This document shows positions 47,096 to 55,956 of a stretch of DNA of 64,000 nt, piece by piece. Each line of letters opens with the position of its first letter. Position 1 is the stretch's first letter. Source of the stretch: Balneola sp. GTDB lineage: Bacteria > Bacteroidota > Rhodothermia > Balneolales > Balneolaceae. The position numbers and the translations under genes are program-made. The notes under the pieces are model-generated. The model was given only the letters and a program-made list of their open reading frames with translations. It searched no databases and had not been told where the DNA came from. The DNA lies in the NCBI GenBank assembly GCA_017640785.1, contig JAEPPZ010000004.1:1-64000 (forward strand), written 5' to 3'.

Positions 47096-47542
47096 TTAAA
47101 AGCTGAAGTCATCATCCATTGATTCTGTGAGTGATAATGCAATGCCACACATCATCATATCTTCCGGAAGTTGAGTGAAGTCTCCGGTAAGTAAACTTTC
47201 ATCTACATTTGCATAGAGACTACAACCGGCTGCTTTTTCAACAATCAAACCGGATGTCTTTTCACCGGACTTCCCAAAAAAGGTAACTTGCTGAAGCATA
47301 TCACTTGCAACAAAAGCAGTGCAGTTATGAAGCTGGAGAAATGTATTATATGCATAAACAGATACCATATTCATTTCTTCGCCATTAACATCTAATCCCA
47401 GATGAATCTCGAGAGCAAGCTTTCGGTTTTCTTCTTCGTTTTTTACTTCAATTCTGAATACATCTTTTCCTAAGGGTTTTGGAGTAGCTCCAAGTACCTT
47501 TCCGATAGTTGAAATATTTTCTGCTGTAAATTGATGGATCAT
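47096..47542 (-). CDS. protein of unknown function next to ybeY
   Basis: 148 residues, soluble, acidic. A central stretch HLGLDVNGEEMNMVSVYAYN and TSGLIVEKAAGCSLYANVD are the most regular parts; no family recognised. Its stop is immediately before ybeY, so the two are co-translated. Could assist in ribosome or envelope work, but this is only position. Confidence 0.65.
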   Translation of the reverse strand: MIHQFTAENISTIGKVLGATPKPLGKDVFRIEVKNEEENRKLALEIHLGLDVNGEEMNMVSVYAYNTFLQLHNCTAFVASDMLQQVTFFGKSGEKTSGLIVEKAAGCSLYANVDESLLTGDFTQLPEDMMMCGIALSLTESMDDDFSF

Positions 47543-47600
47543 GATATAAAATTTTAGCTCTCAGAATATACAATACTGAGAGCTAACTATAAATAGATGG

Positions 47601-50591
47601 TTAATTTAAACCGAATTGAGTTCCTGTTCGAATACTTTCTTCCCGGTTTTTAGGAATTAAAGGTATTTGAGTGCCTTCAAACTTAGCGTTTGTCTCTTCT
47701 GCAATCTTCAAACCTTGTTCGTCATTACCGGCTCTGAAATATACATACTGTACAATTATCAATGCCTGACGTTCTCTCATTATATTTTGAGAAATACTTC
47801 TGGCTTGTTGAACTAATGTGTTATTTCGTTGAGTCAAAGTTCTTTGCGCTTTGATATCAGCATTTCTTCTTGCTTGCTCATATTGAGAAGAAATTTCAGC
47901 AAGCTCATTTTGAATATTTTGGAATCTGTCAAATTCTGTATCCAGTTTTTTAACATATCCATCCAGAGAAAAATCTAATAAACGCAAAGCATCTTCAGTT
48001 TTACCTAATTGAGCATATCTGTTTGCGTAAAGTGCAATGATCGTACTTACTTCTTCGTCTTCACGCAGAGGCACTACTCTTTCGCCGTGCTCTAACCAGT
48101 ACAAAGCACTGTCCGGCTGATTCTCAAGTATGAACTTTTCTGCCAGTTGCAGATAATTATAACGATAATTACCCATCATGCGGCGGATATTTTCATCTAG
48201 ATATACATCCGGATTTCCCCATTCGCGGTGACTAAAGTCACGAAACCTTCTGGCATGAATCTCAGCATCTATATATGCATTTCCAACTTCTGCTTCCATT
48301 TTCTTAGGAATCACACGATATGCTTTCCCTTCAGTACGGAAATAATCCTGAAGATTAAGTTGGCTCTGACTAGACACTGTATTAGCAAAATAAACAGGGC
48401 GTAACCAGTTATTACTTTCAAGTATTTCAAGGATTAATCTATCTTGAATTTGAAGATATCTGATGTCATTTCCTTCCTGATCTTTGCCATAATATCTTCC
48501 TTCGAGTCTCCAGCTAACTACATCATCTAATGAGTCAACAGGGATTTCGAAATCAGTACCTGATTGTAAGATAGGAATTTCACTACCCGCAACACCAATA
48601 GCCTCTTTGTAATCATTGTCTTCTGAAAATGCCTGTCGAAGCATTTCTTTATCTACAGGGATCGTTATATCCTGTGGTCTCCATCGGGAAATGCCAGAAG
48701 TAATTTGTTCAACTTCATCGTCTGTTAAATCGATTGGGAGAGGAGCGGACTCATGTGACCACTGGTCTCTTAACTGCTTGATGTACCAATCTGTATTCAA
48801 AAGGCTCAAACAAACAATACGAACGTCTGTTCTAACGCCTTCCACTTCCTGAGCATACCAAAGAGGGAAGGTGTCGTTATCTCCGTTTGTAAATACCAAT
48901 GCATTGGGCGCTAGTGAGTTCAAAAGGTTTTTAGCGTAATCAGGAGCAACGTAGCGGTCACTTCTGTCATGGTCATCCCAATTTTGATATCCCATCCAAA
49001 CAGGGGATGCCAGCAAACACAATCCTACTACAGCATACGCTGCCATAGAATTTTCTTTGATAAAGGACTTGAGCAGATCAACTAATCCGGTTACCCCAAT
49101 TCCAATCCAAATTGAAAATGCAAAAAAGGAACCGACATAGGCATAATCTCGCTCCCTGGGTTGATAGGGTGGCTGATTAAGATAGAAAATTACTGCCAGC
49201 CCCGTTACTACAAATAAGGAGAGGACGGCAAAAGCCCGTTTCTTATCCGTGGAAAAGTGATATATGAGTCCAAATAGTCCAAGCAGAAAAGGAATGTAGA
49301 AGTAGGAGTTACTTGCTTTATTACTCGGATATTTCGGAGCTGAAAAACCGGATTGCCAACCGGTGTCCTGTATATCTGAAGCCCGGCCTATAAAATTCCA
49401 GTTAAAATATCTTACATACATATGCACAACCTGGTAATTCCAGAAGAAATCCCAGTCGCTGTCATATCTGCCGTAATATTCAATATGACGCGGGTCTTGT
49501 GAATGACGTCGTGGAAAAAGCACTTCATTTTCAGGACCACGCGTTATTTGTCCGGTAGCGTCATCATAATTATTTCCTTTCAGAATAGGTGTATCACCAT
49601 ATTGATCTCTGTTCAGGTACTTTACAAAAGCTTCCACAGTTTCAGGATCATTCTCATCAATGGGAGGATCAGCAATAGAACGGATCATAATTACCGAGTA
49701 GGAAGAGAAACCCATCAAGATCATAGCGTAACTGATGATCGCAATATTTGCCAGACGATATTTCTTTTTATGGGTATACCAAACTCCCCAGGCTACCGCA
49801 AGCATTATTAAAAAGATGAATACGAGAGGATTGATCAGACCATAAGTGGCGCCTCCAACTTTGGACGACCAGTCCGGTATCCATTTTATAGTAGCGGGAT
49901 AAATCACAAAAAAGGAGGTAACCGCTAATATTCCCATTATGCCAAACGACATATACGTGAAATCTTTCTTCTTGAAATAAATAATGAGAGCTACAAAAAA
50001 GAGCGCAAGCAAATTCAACAGGTGGACGCCGATGGCCAATCCAAACATATATGCGATCAAAACCAGCCATTTTTCGTTATAAGGGTCCTCATGACGTTCA
50101 GACCATTTCAAAGCAAGCCAGACTACAATTGCCGTAAAGAACATAGAGAGTGCGTACACTTCTGCTTCCACGGCGTTAAACCAGAATGTATCTGATACTG
50201 CAAATGTTAGCGCGCCAACTAAAGCTCCACCGTACATTCCGATTTTGTCCATCAGGCTGAATTCTGAGACATCACCTTTCCATTCTCTTACCAATCGAAC
50301 AATGATTAGATATAGGAGCATAATAGTTAATGCAGATGCAAGTGCACTGATGAAGTTTATGCTCACAGCAACATATTCTGTAGGCATAAACATGGAGAAA
50401 ATTCTGCCAAGAATAGAGTAAAAGGGAGCTCCCGGAGGATGGTTTACCTGCAATCCGTGCGCAACAGCAATGAATTCGCCGGCATCCCAAAAACTGGCAG
50501 TGGGAGCAAGTGTAAGGCAGTAAATGATTAACGAAGTAAAGAAAGTGAATAAAGCGAGGTACTTATTGGTTGTTTTATGATCTGAAAACAT
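47601..50591 (-). CDS. DUF2723 protein, predicted O-mannosyltransferase-like GT-C enzyme
   Basis: 996 residues. N-terminal polytopic half with the DUF2723 signature YCLTLAPTASFWDAGEF and HGLQVNHPPGAPFYSILGR (residues about 24-65), the Asp-Glu pair on the first periplasmic loop being the GT-C catalytic site. A periplasmic C-terminal half has helical, TPR-like repeats and a coiled-coil region (about 890-945). Such proteins are proposed to attach sugars to secreted proteins in Bacteroidota. Divergent from the NSS transporter. Confidence 0.9.
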   Translation of the reverse strand: MFSDHKTTNKYLALFTFFTSLIIYCLTLAPTASFWDAGEFIAVAHGLQVNHPPGAPFYSILGRIFSMFMPTEYVAVSINFISALASALTIMLLYLIIVRLVREWKGDVSEFSLMDKIGMYGGALVGALTFAVSDTFWFNAVEAEVYALSMFFTAIVVWLALKWSERHEDPYNEKWLVLIAYMFGLAIGVHLLNLLALFFVALIIYFKKKDFTYMSFGIMGILAVTSFFVIYPATIKWIPDWSSKVGGATYGLINPLVFIFLIMLAVAWGVWYTHKKKYRLANIAIISYAMILMGFSSYSVIMIRSIADPPIDENDPETVEAFVKYLNRDQYGDTPILKGNNYDDATGQITRGPENEVLFPRRHSQDPRHIEYYGRYDSDWDFFWNYQVVHMYVRYFNWNFIGRASDIQDTGWQSGFSAPKYPSNKASNSYFYIPFLLGLFGLIYHFSTDKKRAFAVLSLFVVTGLAVIFYLNQPPYQPRERDYAYVGSFFAFSIWIGIGVTGLVDLLKSFIKENSMAAYAVVGLCLLASPVWMGYQNWDDHDRSDRYVAPDYAKNLLNSLAPNALVFTNGDNDTFPLWYAQEVEGVRTDVRIVCLSLLNTDWYIKQLRDQWSHESAPLPIDLTDDEVEQITSGISRWRPQDITIPVDKEMLRQAFSEDNDYKEAIGVAGSEIPILQSGTDFEIPVDSLDDVVSWRLEGRYYGKDQEGNDIRYLQIQDRLILEILESNNWLRPVYFANTVSSQSQLNLQDYFRTEGKAYRVIPKKMEAEVGNAYIDAEIHARRFRDFSHREWGNPDVYLDENIRRMMGNYRYNYLQLAEKFILENQPDSALYWLEHGERVVPLREDEEVSTIIALYANRYAQLGKTEDALRLLDFSLDGYVKKLDTEFDRFQNIQNELAEISSQYEQARRNADIKAQRTLTQRNNTLVQQARSISQNIMRERQALIIVQYVYFRAGNDEQGLKIAEETNAKFEGTQIPLIPKNREESIRTGTQFGLN

Positions 50592-50769
50592 CGAAAATTT
50601 TCTTAAGAAATTGTTTTTTGGATAGTCGTTTATTACCGTTATGCTTGGCTTGCAATTATAGGCATAGCCTTGTTCTATTCAAAATATAGAAACCACGAAG
50701 ATAATAATCTTCAGGTGAAGAAACGGCTACTTTAAACATGTATTTTTTCAATTAACATTATTTTTTAAA

Positions 50770-52266
50770 ATGAGCGAACCGAAACAAGTTTTTTCCTCCA
50801 AATTAGGCATGATTCTGAGTGTTCTTGGAATTGCTGTCGGTACAGGTAATATCTGGCGATTCCCTAGAATAGCAGCACAAAACGGAGGGGAAGATGGTGC
50901 AGGTGCTTTCCTGATAGCCTGGGCTATTTTCTTATTCATGTGGTCCATTCCTTTAATTATTGCAGAATATGGAATAGGTAGACACAGTCGGAAAAGTGTA
51001 GTTCAGTCTTTTGCGGATCTGATCGGTGAGAAAAAAGGATGGATGGGTGGCTTTATAGGTTTCGTAGCCACGGCCATTATGTTCTATTACAGTGTGGTAG
51101 CAGGATGGTGTTTGTATTACTTATCACAAGCTTTGTTTGCACCTCTTCCTGAAACTGCAGATCAGGCATTGGGAATCTGGAATAACTTTCAGGCTTCTAA
51201 CTGGCCGATCCTGACTCATGCAACAGTGATGCTGTTGGGTGGCTATATTGTTCTGAAAGGGATAAAATCCATAGAGAAGGTCAATAAATTCCTGATCCCA
51301 TCTCTTTTAGTTGTATTAGTGATCTCTTTAGTAAAAGCTCTAACTATTGAGGGAAGCGGAGCTGGTATTTCATATTTATTTACTCCGGATTGGAGTGATT
51401 TGAAAAATCCCAATTTATGGTTGGAAGCTTTAACCCAAAATGCCTGGGATACCGGAGCAGCATGGGGATTGATACTGACATATGCTACTTACATGAGAAA
51501 GCAGGATAATGTAACTGTTAGTGCTTTTCAGACCGGAATTGGAAACAATATGGTTTCCATTGTTTCAGCGATAATCATTTTCTCTACCGTGTTTGGTACG
51601 CTTGGAGCAACGATGTCCAATGCAGAAATTCTTGATGTAATGAAAACTTCAGGTCCTGCTTCAACCGGTTTAACTTTCATCTGGATGCCAAGATTGTTTG
51701 CGACCATGAGTGGAGGGGGCATTTTCTCTATTCTGTTTTTCTTAGGATTGACATTCGCCGCTTTCAGTTCTTTGATCTCTATGATCGAATTAGCAACCAA
51801 AGTGTTTGTAAATACAGGAATAAAAAGAAAGAAAGCAACCATGGTAATTTGTGTGGCTGGTTTTGCATTCGGTATACCTTCCGCAATGAATCTGAGCTTC
51901 TTTGCCAATCAGGATTTTGTATGGGGAGTAGGATTGATGGTTTCCGGTGCATTTATTAGTTATGCCGTTATCAAATATGGAGTACATAAATTCAGAACCG
52001 AATTGGTTAATACTGATCCCGAAGGAGTACAACTCGGAAGATGGTGGGAGATCATTTTGAAGTACATCGTGCCTGTTGAGGTTATCACGCTGCTTGGATG
52101 GTGGATGTTCTTAAGTGCAACCGAGTACGCACCTGACAGCTGGTATAATCCACTAAGTGCATTTTCTGTAGCTACAGTGCTTGTTCAGTGGGCAATTGCC
52201 TTCGGACTGGTGAAGTTCTTTAATAAGAAATTGGTCAGGAATAATTCAAAGGCTGACCAGGATTAG
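50770..52266 (+). CDS. neurotransmitter:sodium symporter family transporter
   Basis: 498 residues, twelve helices. TM1 shows GIAVGTGNIWRFPRIAAQNGG, the sodium-site signature with an Arg in place of the Gly-Phe-Pro of the 24901 paralogue. The family imports amino acids or related small molecules. Followed by a strong hairpin (52280-52317). Confidence 0.93.
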   Translation: MSEPKQVFSSKLGMILSVLGIAVGTGNIWRFPRIAAQNGGEDGAGAFLIAWAIFLFMWSIPLIIAEYGIGRHSRKSVVQSFADLIGEKKGWMGGFIGFVATAIMFYYSVVAGWCLYYLSQALFAPLPETADQALGIWNNFQASNWPILTHATVMLLGGYIVLKGIKSIEKVNKFLIPSLLVVLVISLVKALTIEGSGAGISYLFTPDWSDLKNPNLWLEALTQNAWDTGAAWGLILTYATYMRKQDNVTVSAFQTGIGNNMVSIVSAIIIFSTVFGTLGATMSNAEILDVMKTSGPASTGLTFIWMPRLFATMSGGGIFSILFFLGLTFAAFSSLISMIELATKVFVNTGIKRKKATMVICVAGFAFGIPSAMNLSFFANQDFVWGVGLMVSGAFISYAVIKYGVHKFRTELVNTDPEGVQLGRWWEIILKYIVPVEVITLLGWWMFLSATEYAPDSWYNPLSAFSVATVLVQWAIAFGLVKFFNKKLVRNNSKADQD

Positions 52267-52279
52267 AAATGACTTTCAT

Positions 52280-52317
52280 GATTAACAGGATTTCTATCGA
52301 AAAAAATCCTGTTAATC
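52280..52317. terminator. hairpin after the NSS transporter
   Basis: 14-bp perfect stem GATTAACAGGATTT/AAATCCTGTTAATC with a 10-nt loop. It can end the NSS transcript, but the sequence is also typical of a widespread palindromic repeat. Confidence 0.65.
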
Positions 52318-52351
52318 TACAATTTTGAGAATCCTGATTTGCTTGTTTCTC

Positions 52352-52375
52352 CATCCCAAGCTCCTGTTTGGGATG
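52352..52375. repeat. short palindrome CATCCCAA/TTGGGATG
   Basis: 8-bp inverted repeat with an 8-nt loop, one of several palindromes in the 425-bp gene-free stretch 52267-52691, which otherwise contains the direct repeat copy 1. Confidence 0.6.
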
Positions 52376-52421
52376 AAACCAAGGAGATCCTGTTCCAAAT
52401 ATCTTTTACGATGTGGTTTAC

Positions 52422-52631
52422 AAGGACTAAAGTCCTTTCTTGCTAATTATCGCGGAGTTTGTCATTTCGAGTTGAATCAGCCAGTAGCTGATGACCGAGA
52501 AATCTAAAATCGCTGTTGTAACAAATCTTTAGATTTCTCCCTCCGGTCGAAATGACAAAAGGATTGTTAGCTATTTCTTAGTTTGATAAACTTGTATACT
52601 AGCTGGATAGCGTGATGCTTGCGCTAGTTAT
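52422..52631. repeat. direct repeat copy 1, about 210 bp
   Basis: Begins AAGGACTAAAGTCCTT and ends GCGCTAGTTAT. It contains the inverted pair GTCATTTCGA...TCGAAATGAC. Copy 2 at 53130-53341 is closely similar over the first about 140 bases and again at the end. Contains no gene. Confidence 0.85.
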
Positions 52632-52691
52632 TTGCTCGATGTTATCGTGAAATTGGATTTGGCTAAGCTCTATCGATAAAAATTATTAGTT

Positions 52692-53093
52692 ATGGAATTA
52701 AAGTTTCTTTCCTCAAGAATATCCAAAGTACCTGTATGGTTATTTCAGCCTGTCTTACAGCTCATTCTATATGTTTTACTATATGAGATTACCTGGATAA
52801 TCATTTATCAATTCGAATTATACCAACCAACCATTCAATGGGGTATAAGTTCAAAATTTTACTTGAACATCTATTTTGTGTCGACTTTAATTCTGGGAGG
52901 GATGCTATTTTTCTTTAAAAATAGGTCTTTTATTTTAACCGGTGTTTCAATCTTGATCTTTTTTCTCATCACATTTTTTGACTTTATTGTATTACCCATA
53001 AAGGTTAGCATTGTTTGGGGTATAGTCTTGATAAGTACTCTGTTATCTTACGCTTTGGTTAATTATCAGGCGCATCATAAGTCAGTGTCTTAG
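52692..53093 (+). CDS. small membrane protein between the direct repeats
   Basis: 133 residues, four hydrophobic helices; no recognised family. It is the only gene between the two 210-bp repeats, so it may have been carried in or preserved by recombination between them. Confidence 0.55.
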   Translation: MELKFLSSRISKVPVWLFQPVLQLILYVLLYEITWIIIYQFELYQPTIQWGISSKFYLNIYFVSTLILGGMLFFFKNRSFILTGVSILIFFLITFFDFIVLPIKVSIVWGIVLISTLLSYALVNYQAHHKSVS

Positions 53094-53129
53094 TTCTCTA
53101 GAAAAAATCTCATTTCTATGTATTACACT

Positions 53130-53341
53130 AAGGACTAAAGTCCTTGCTTGCTAATTATCGCGGAGTTTGTCATTTCGAGTTGAATCAGCCAGTAGCTGAT
53201 GACCGAGAAATCTAAAATCGCTGTTGTAGCAGATCTGTAGATTTCTCCCTCCGGTCGAAATGACAAAATTGATTTTTAGCCATTTTTTAGTTGCTTAAAC
53301 TTAAAAACTAACTGCACAAGCGGGACGCTTGCGCTAGTTAT
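53130..53341. repeat. direct repeat copy 2, about 212 bp
   Basis: Same start, inner GTCATTTCGA/TCGAAATGAC inverted pair and end as copy 1, in the same orientation, 708 bp further on. A palindrome GTAGGCGGAAAAAGTCCGCTTAC-like hairpin follows at about 53358-53379. Confidence 0.85.
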
Positions 53342-53375
53342 GAGATTGTTAGCTTTGTAGGCGGAAAAAGTCCGC

Positions 53376-53579
53376 TTACCTGGGAAGTTTGAAATTATCT
53401 TTGCCGACTTTTATTTCCTTCAGACACTCAACACACAGGCAATCTTCAAATGTACCGCTGATAAATTCTCTGTCTTTTTCTGTGAGTGTTACCGTTGAGC
53501 ACTGACATTCAGAAATTGAATTCGCTTTACATTCAAAGCCTTTCTTACATCTAGGGCATTTTTGTTTAGAAGCTGTCAT
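53376..53579 (-). CDS. cysteine-rich CWC family protein
   Basis: 67 residues, eight Cys: CPRCKKGFEC, CQCS, CLCVEC. This is the CWC small-protein family, probably zinc binding. No membrane segment. Role unknown. The last residues lie just beyond the palindrome that follows repeat copy 2. Confidence 0.8.
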   Translation of the reverse strand: MTASKQKCPRCKKGFECKANSISECQCSTVTLTEKDREFISGTFEDCLCVECLKEIKVGKDNFKLPR

Positions 53580-53627
53580 TAGCTGACGAATTTATAATAG
53601 ATTTCCAGAGTCATCTTCAACGGTCTC

Positions 53628-53736
53628 GGCTAAGAATCGTGGGGCTTTTCGAAGTACATTTCTGTCCGCCCGTGACGAGCTAAGCTACGAAGTTTATTGC
53701 TGGCTTTCAGTGCGTGTCGCCCCATGTTTTCTTAGC
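53628..53736. repeat. imperfect hairpin, possible attC-like site 1
   Basis: GGCTAAGAATCGTGGGGC (53628-53645) pairs with GCCCCATGTTTTCTTAGC (53719-53736), about 15 of 18 positions with one bulge, around a 73-nt centre. It ends just inside the C-terminus of the small gene at 53732-54175. Confidence 0.5.
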
Positions 53737-54175
53737 GATTGTTGGTGGTAGTTTTTATTTTTTCAATTAAGGTTCGTTCAAATTTGTCTTTCAGCTCACT
53801 TATGATTTCCTCTTTTGAATTTGAGTAACCTCCTTCATTAATGGTCAAATCGAAAACTCCAATTAAGTCGATTTGTACTCGCTTTCGGTTGTCAATCGAA
53901 TATTTCATGTGATAAGCACAACTGTCAACATCGATAATTTTAAAATAGACATTGTAGTCGGTTGGAAATTGTCCTGTTGTATCCGTGATTGTGGTGTTCG
54001 CTAGGTTCTCTGGGAATTTTAGATTTTCTAGCAGTTCCTTTTCCGTTCCTTCGAATTTATATTCTTCGATAGGAGGGTAAACAGAAGTCATGTAGTCAAG
54101 GAAGAATAACCAAGTTCCAATTATCGTTAAGAGTCCGACAACAATTATCGCTAATATGGTTTTTGTCCATTTCAT
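53732..54175 (-). CDS. small membrane-anchored protein, unknown function
   Basis: 147 residues: one N-terminal helix (about 8-27) and an acidic extracytoplasmic domain. No family recognised. It is flanked on both sides by hairpins, and inverted ACCACCAAC sequences lie at its C-terminus (53740 area) and just upstream of its start (54185 area), as in a cassette. Confidence 0.55.
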   Translation of the reverse strand: MKWTKTILAIIVVGLLTIIGTWLFFLDYMTSVYPPIEEYKFEGTEKELLENLKFPENLANTTITDTTGQFPTDYNVYFKIIDVDSCAYHMKYSIDNRKRVQIDLIGVFDLTINEGGYSNSKEEIISELKDKFERTLIEKIKTTTNNR

Positions 54176-54189
54176 TTTTTAATTACCAC

Positions 54190-54285
54190 CAACGTGGCTG
54201 GGCTAAGTACAGTGGTTTTACCATTGAATTTAGTCCAAGTTGGGATGAGTTGCTACGCAACTTTGTACTTAGCCCAGCCACGTTG
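54190..54285. repeat. 22-bp perfect inverted repeat, possible attC-like site 2
   Basis: CAACGTGGCTGGGCTAAGTA... (54190-54211) pairs exactly with 54264-54285, spacer 52 nt holding a smaller AGTTGC/GCAACT hairpin. The pair CTAAG is also present in the hairpin at 53628. Confidence 0.8.
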
Positions 54286-54317
54286 AAGAAGAAGAGCGGA
54301 GCGAATTCTTCTTCAAC
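54282..54317. repeat. second hairpin GTTGAAGAAGAA/TTCTTCTTCAAC
   Basis: 12-bp perfect stem (54282-54293/54306-54317) directly overlapping the end of the 22-bp repeat, followed by CATTGGCATAACACGC. The rest of the gene-free stretch 54176-54522 is AT-rich and holds only the terminator at 54467-54493. Confidence 0.8.
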
Positions 54318-54466
54318 ATTGGCATAACACGCACTGTATTCATGTTATTCCCATTACATGTTTAAGTTTTATTCAGTTTATCCCGTTAATTCTCAGGAAT
54401 ATACTGAATAAACGGAGATTACCAACTTTTGAGTGTTATCATCATATTCCTGTTAGTCACACAAAC

Positions 54467-54493
54467 AAAAAAGGCCTCCAATCGGAAGCCTTT
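54467..54493 (-). terminator. terminator of the TPR gene
   Basis: On the minus strand AAAGGCTTCC-loop-GGAGGCCTTT then a T-run, about 30 bp after the TPR gene stop. Confidence 0.85.
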
Positions 54494-54522
54494 GATAAAA
54501 ATAATTAAGATCTGAAACTGAA

Positions 54523-55206
54523 TTAGTTAGCAGCCAGTGTTCCTTGAAGTTTTCTGCTGTTGGTAGCTTCAGGGCTGTCAGGGTATTCTTCAATGATGGT
54601 AGAAGTAATACTGCTTACTTTATCCATATTGCCAAGTTCCTTGTAAACATTAGCAGCTTTCAAAAGATTGAATGGGGTAGTGGAATCGTTTTTATCCCAG
54701 TTTGCCGCTTCTTCATATTTTTTAGCAGCTTTTTCAAGGCTTCCGTTTAGCTTCAGAAGCGTTGCATGGAAAGAAACAGACCCAACACCCATAATACCTT
54801 TCGGATGCTTGTATTCCTGAATGTAGCCTAAAGCTTCTTCGTAATTGTCCATTTTGAAATAAGAAACTGAAGCGTAATAAGCTGCAAGGTTTCCGGCATT
54901 TGTTCCTGAATATTCGTTCGCAATTGCAATGAATCCATAAGAAAGCGTGTACTCATCTCCGTTCAAAGCAGTTTGATAATCACTTGCAGAATAGCTTTGT
55001 TCTGCTGCTGCTAAGTAGTTTTGTGCTTCCTGCTCCTGACCTTCAGCATAAAATCTATATCCAATCAATACTCCGATAACAACTATAACAGTTACCGTTA
55101 GTGACAGAATCATAGTTCTGTTTGCATTAAAGAAGGATACCGTTTGTACATATTTGTCTAACAACGGATCGTGTTCTAACTCTTCTTTAGTAAATTTCTT
55201 CGTCAT
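54523..55206 (-). CDS. TPR-containing membrane-anchored protein (YfgM-like)
   Basis: 227 residues: hydrophilic N-terminus, a helix (about 33-53), then TPR-type helices on the periplasmic side (LAAAEQSYSASDYQTAL, AAYYASVSYFKMDNYEEAL, LLKAANVYKELGNMDKVSS). The layout matches YfgM, which supports envelope protein folding. It has its own promoter and terminator. Confidence 0.8.
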   Translation of the reverse strand: MTKKFTKEELEHDPLLDKYVQTVSFFNANRTMILSLTVTVIVVIGVLIGYRFYAEGQEQEAQNYLAAAEQSYSASDYQTALNGDEYTLSYGFIAIANEYSGTNAGNLAAYYASVSYFKMDNYEEALGYIQEYKHPKGIMGVGSVSFHATLLKLNGSLEKAAKKYEEAANWDKNDSTTPFNLLKAANVYKELGNMDKVSSITSTIIEEYPDSPEATNSRKLQGTLAAN

Positions 55207-55239
55207 GTTTTTTTAATTAAGTATGATTTTGATAGGGGG

Positions 55240-55247
55240 CAAAAATA
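55240..55247 (-). promoter_or_regulatory. -7 promoter element of the TPR gene
   Basis: TATTTTTG on the minus strand, 33 bp before the ATG. No well-spaced TTG was found. Confidence 0.5.
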
Positions 55248-55275
55248 AGGCTTTTAGCGGTCAACCGAAATTGAA

Positions 55276-55956
55276 TTAATCAATTGTTCCATTTTTTATT
55301 TCAAGGATGGTATCAGAACGTTCCGCAATATTTTTTTCGTGGGTAATTAACAGCACAGAAACACCGTCTCTGTCTCTTAATTCAAACAAAAGATCCAAAA
55401 TGATCTGTGTGTTGGCATCGTCTAAATTTCCGGTGGGTTCATCAGCAAGAATAAGTTCCGGATTGTTCATCAAAGCTCTTGCCATGGAAACACGTTGTTG
55501 TTCACCACCCGAAAGTTGAGTAGGGCGATGGAATCTTCGGTCTGCAATACTGAAGCGCTTCATAAGATCCAGTGCTCTGTCAGAAGCTTCTTTCATCGGA
55601 ACTCCGGATATCAGAGCAGGCATTGCGATATTCTCAATAGCAGTAAATTCAGGCAACAAATGATGGAACTGGAATACAAAGCCAATATTTTTATTTCTGA
55701 ACTCAGCTAACTTGTCAGAATTCATCAGGCTGATATCTTTATCACCCCAAAGCACAGAACCTTTGTTGGGTTTATCAAGTCCGCCCAGAATATGAAGTAA
55801 GGTACTTTTACCGCTGCCACTTGAGCCAACAATAGAAGTAATGGTTCCTTTTTGAACTTCCAGATTCACATTTTCGAGTACTTCTAGAGGCGGGCCACCA
55901 TTATCATCATCGTAGCTCTTATAAATCCCCTCAGCCTTTAATAATAACTCTGACAT
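55276..55956 (-). CDS. lolD: lipoprotein-releasing ABC transporter ATPase LolD
   Basis: 226 residues. Walker A GSSGSGKST (44-52), LolD-type Q-loop region VFQFHHLLPEFTA, signature LSGGEQQRVSMARAL, Walker B LILADEPTGNLD and switch His in LLITHEKN. Drives release of lipoproteins from the inner membrane with LolCE, which are not in the window. ATG overlaps the ymdB stop by one base. Confidence 0.93.
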   Translation of the reverse strand: MSELLLKAEGIYKSYDDDNGGPPLEVLENVNLEVQKGTITSIVGSSGSGKSTLLHILGGLDKPNKGSVLWGDKDISLMNSDKLAEFRNKNIGFVFQFHHLLPEFTAIENIAMPALISGVPMKEASDRALDLMKRFSIADRRFHRPTQLSGGEQQRVSMARALMNNPELILADEPTGNLDDANTQIILDLLFELRDRDGVSVLLITHEKNIAERSDTILEIKNGTID

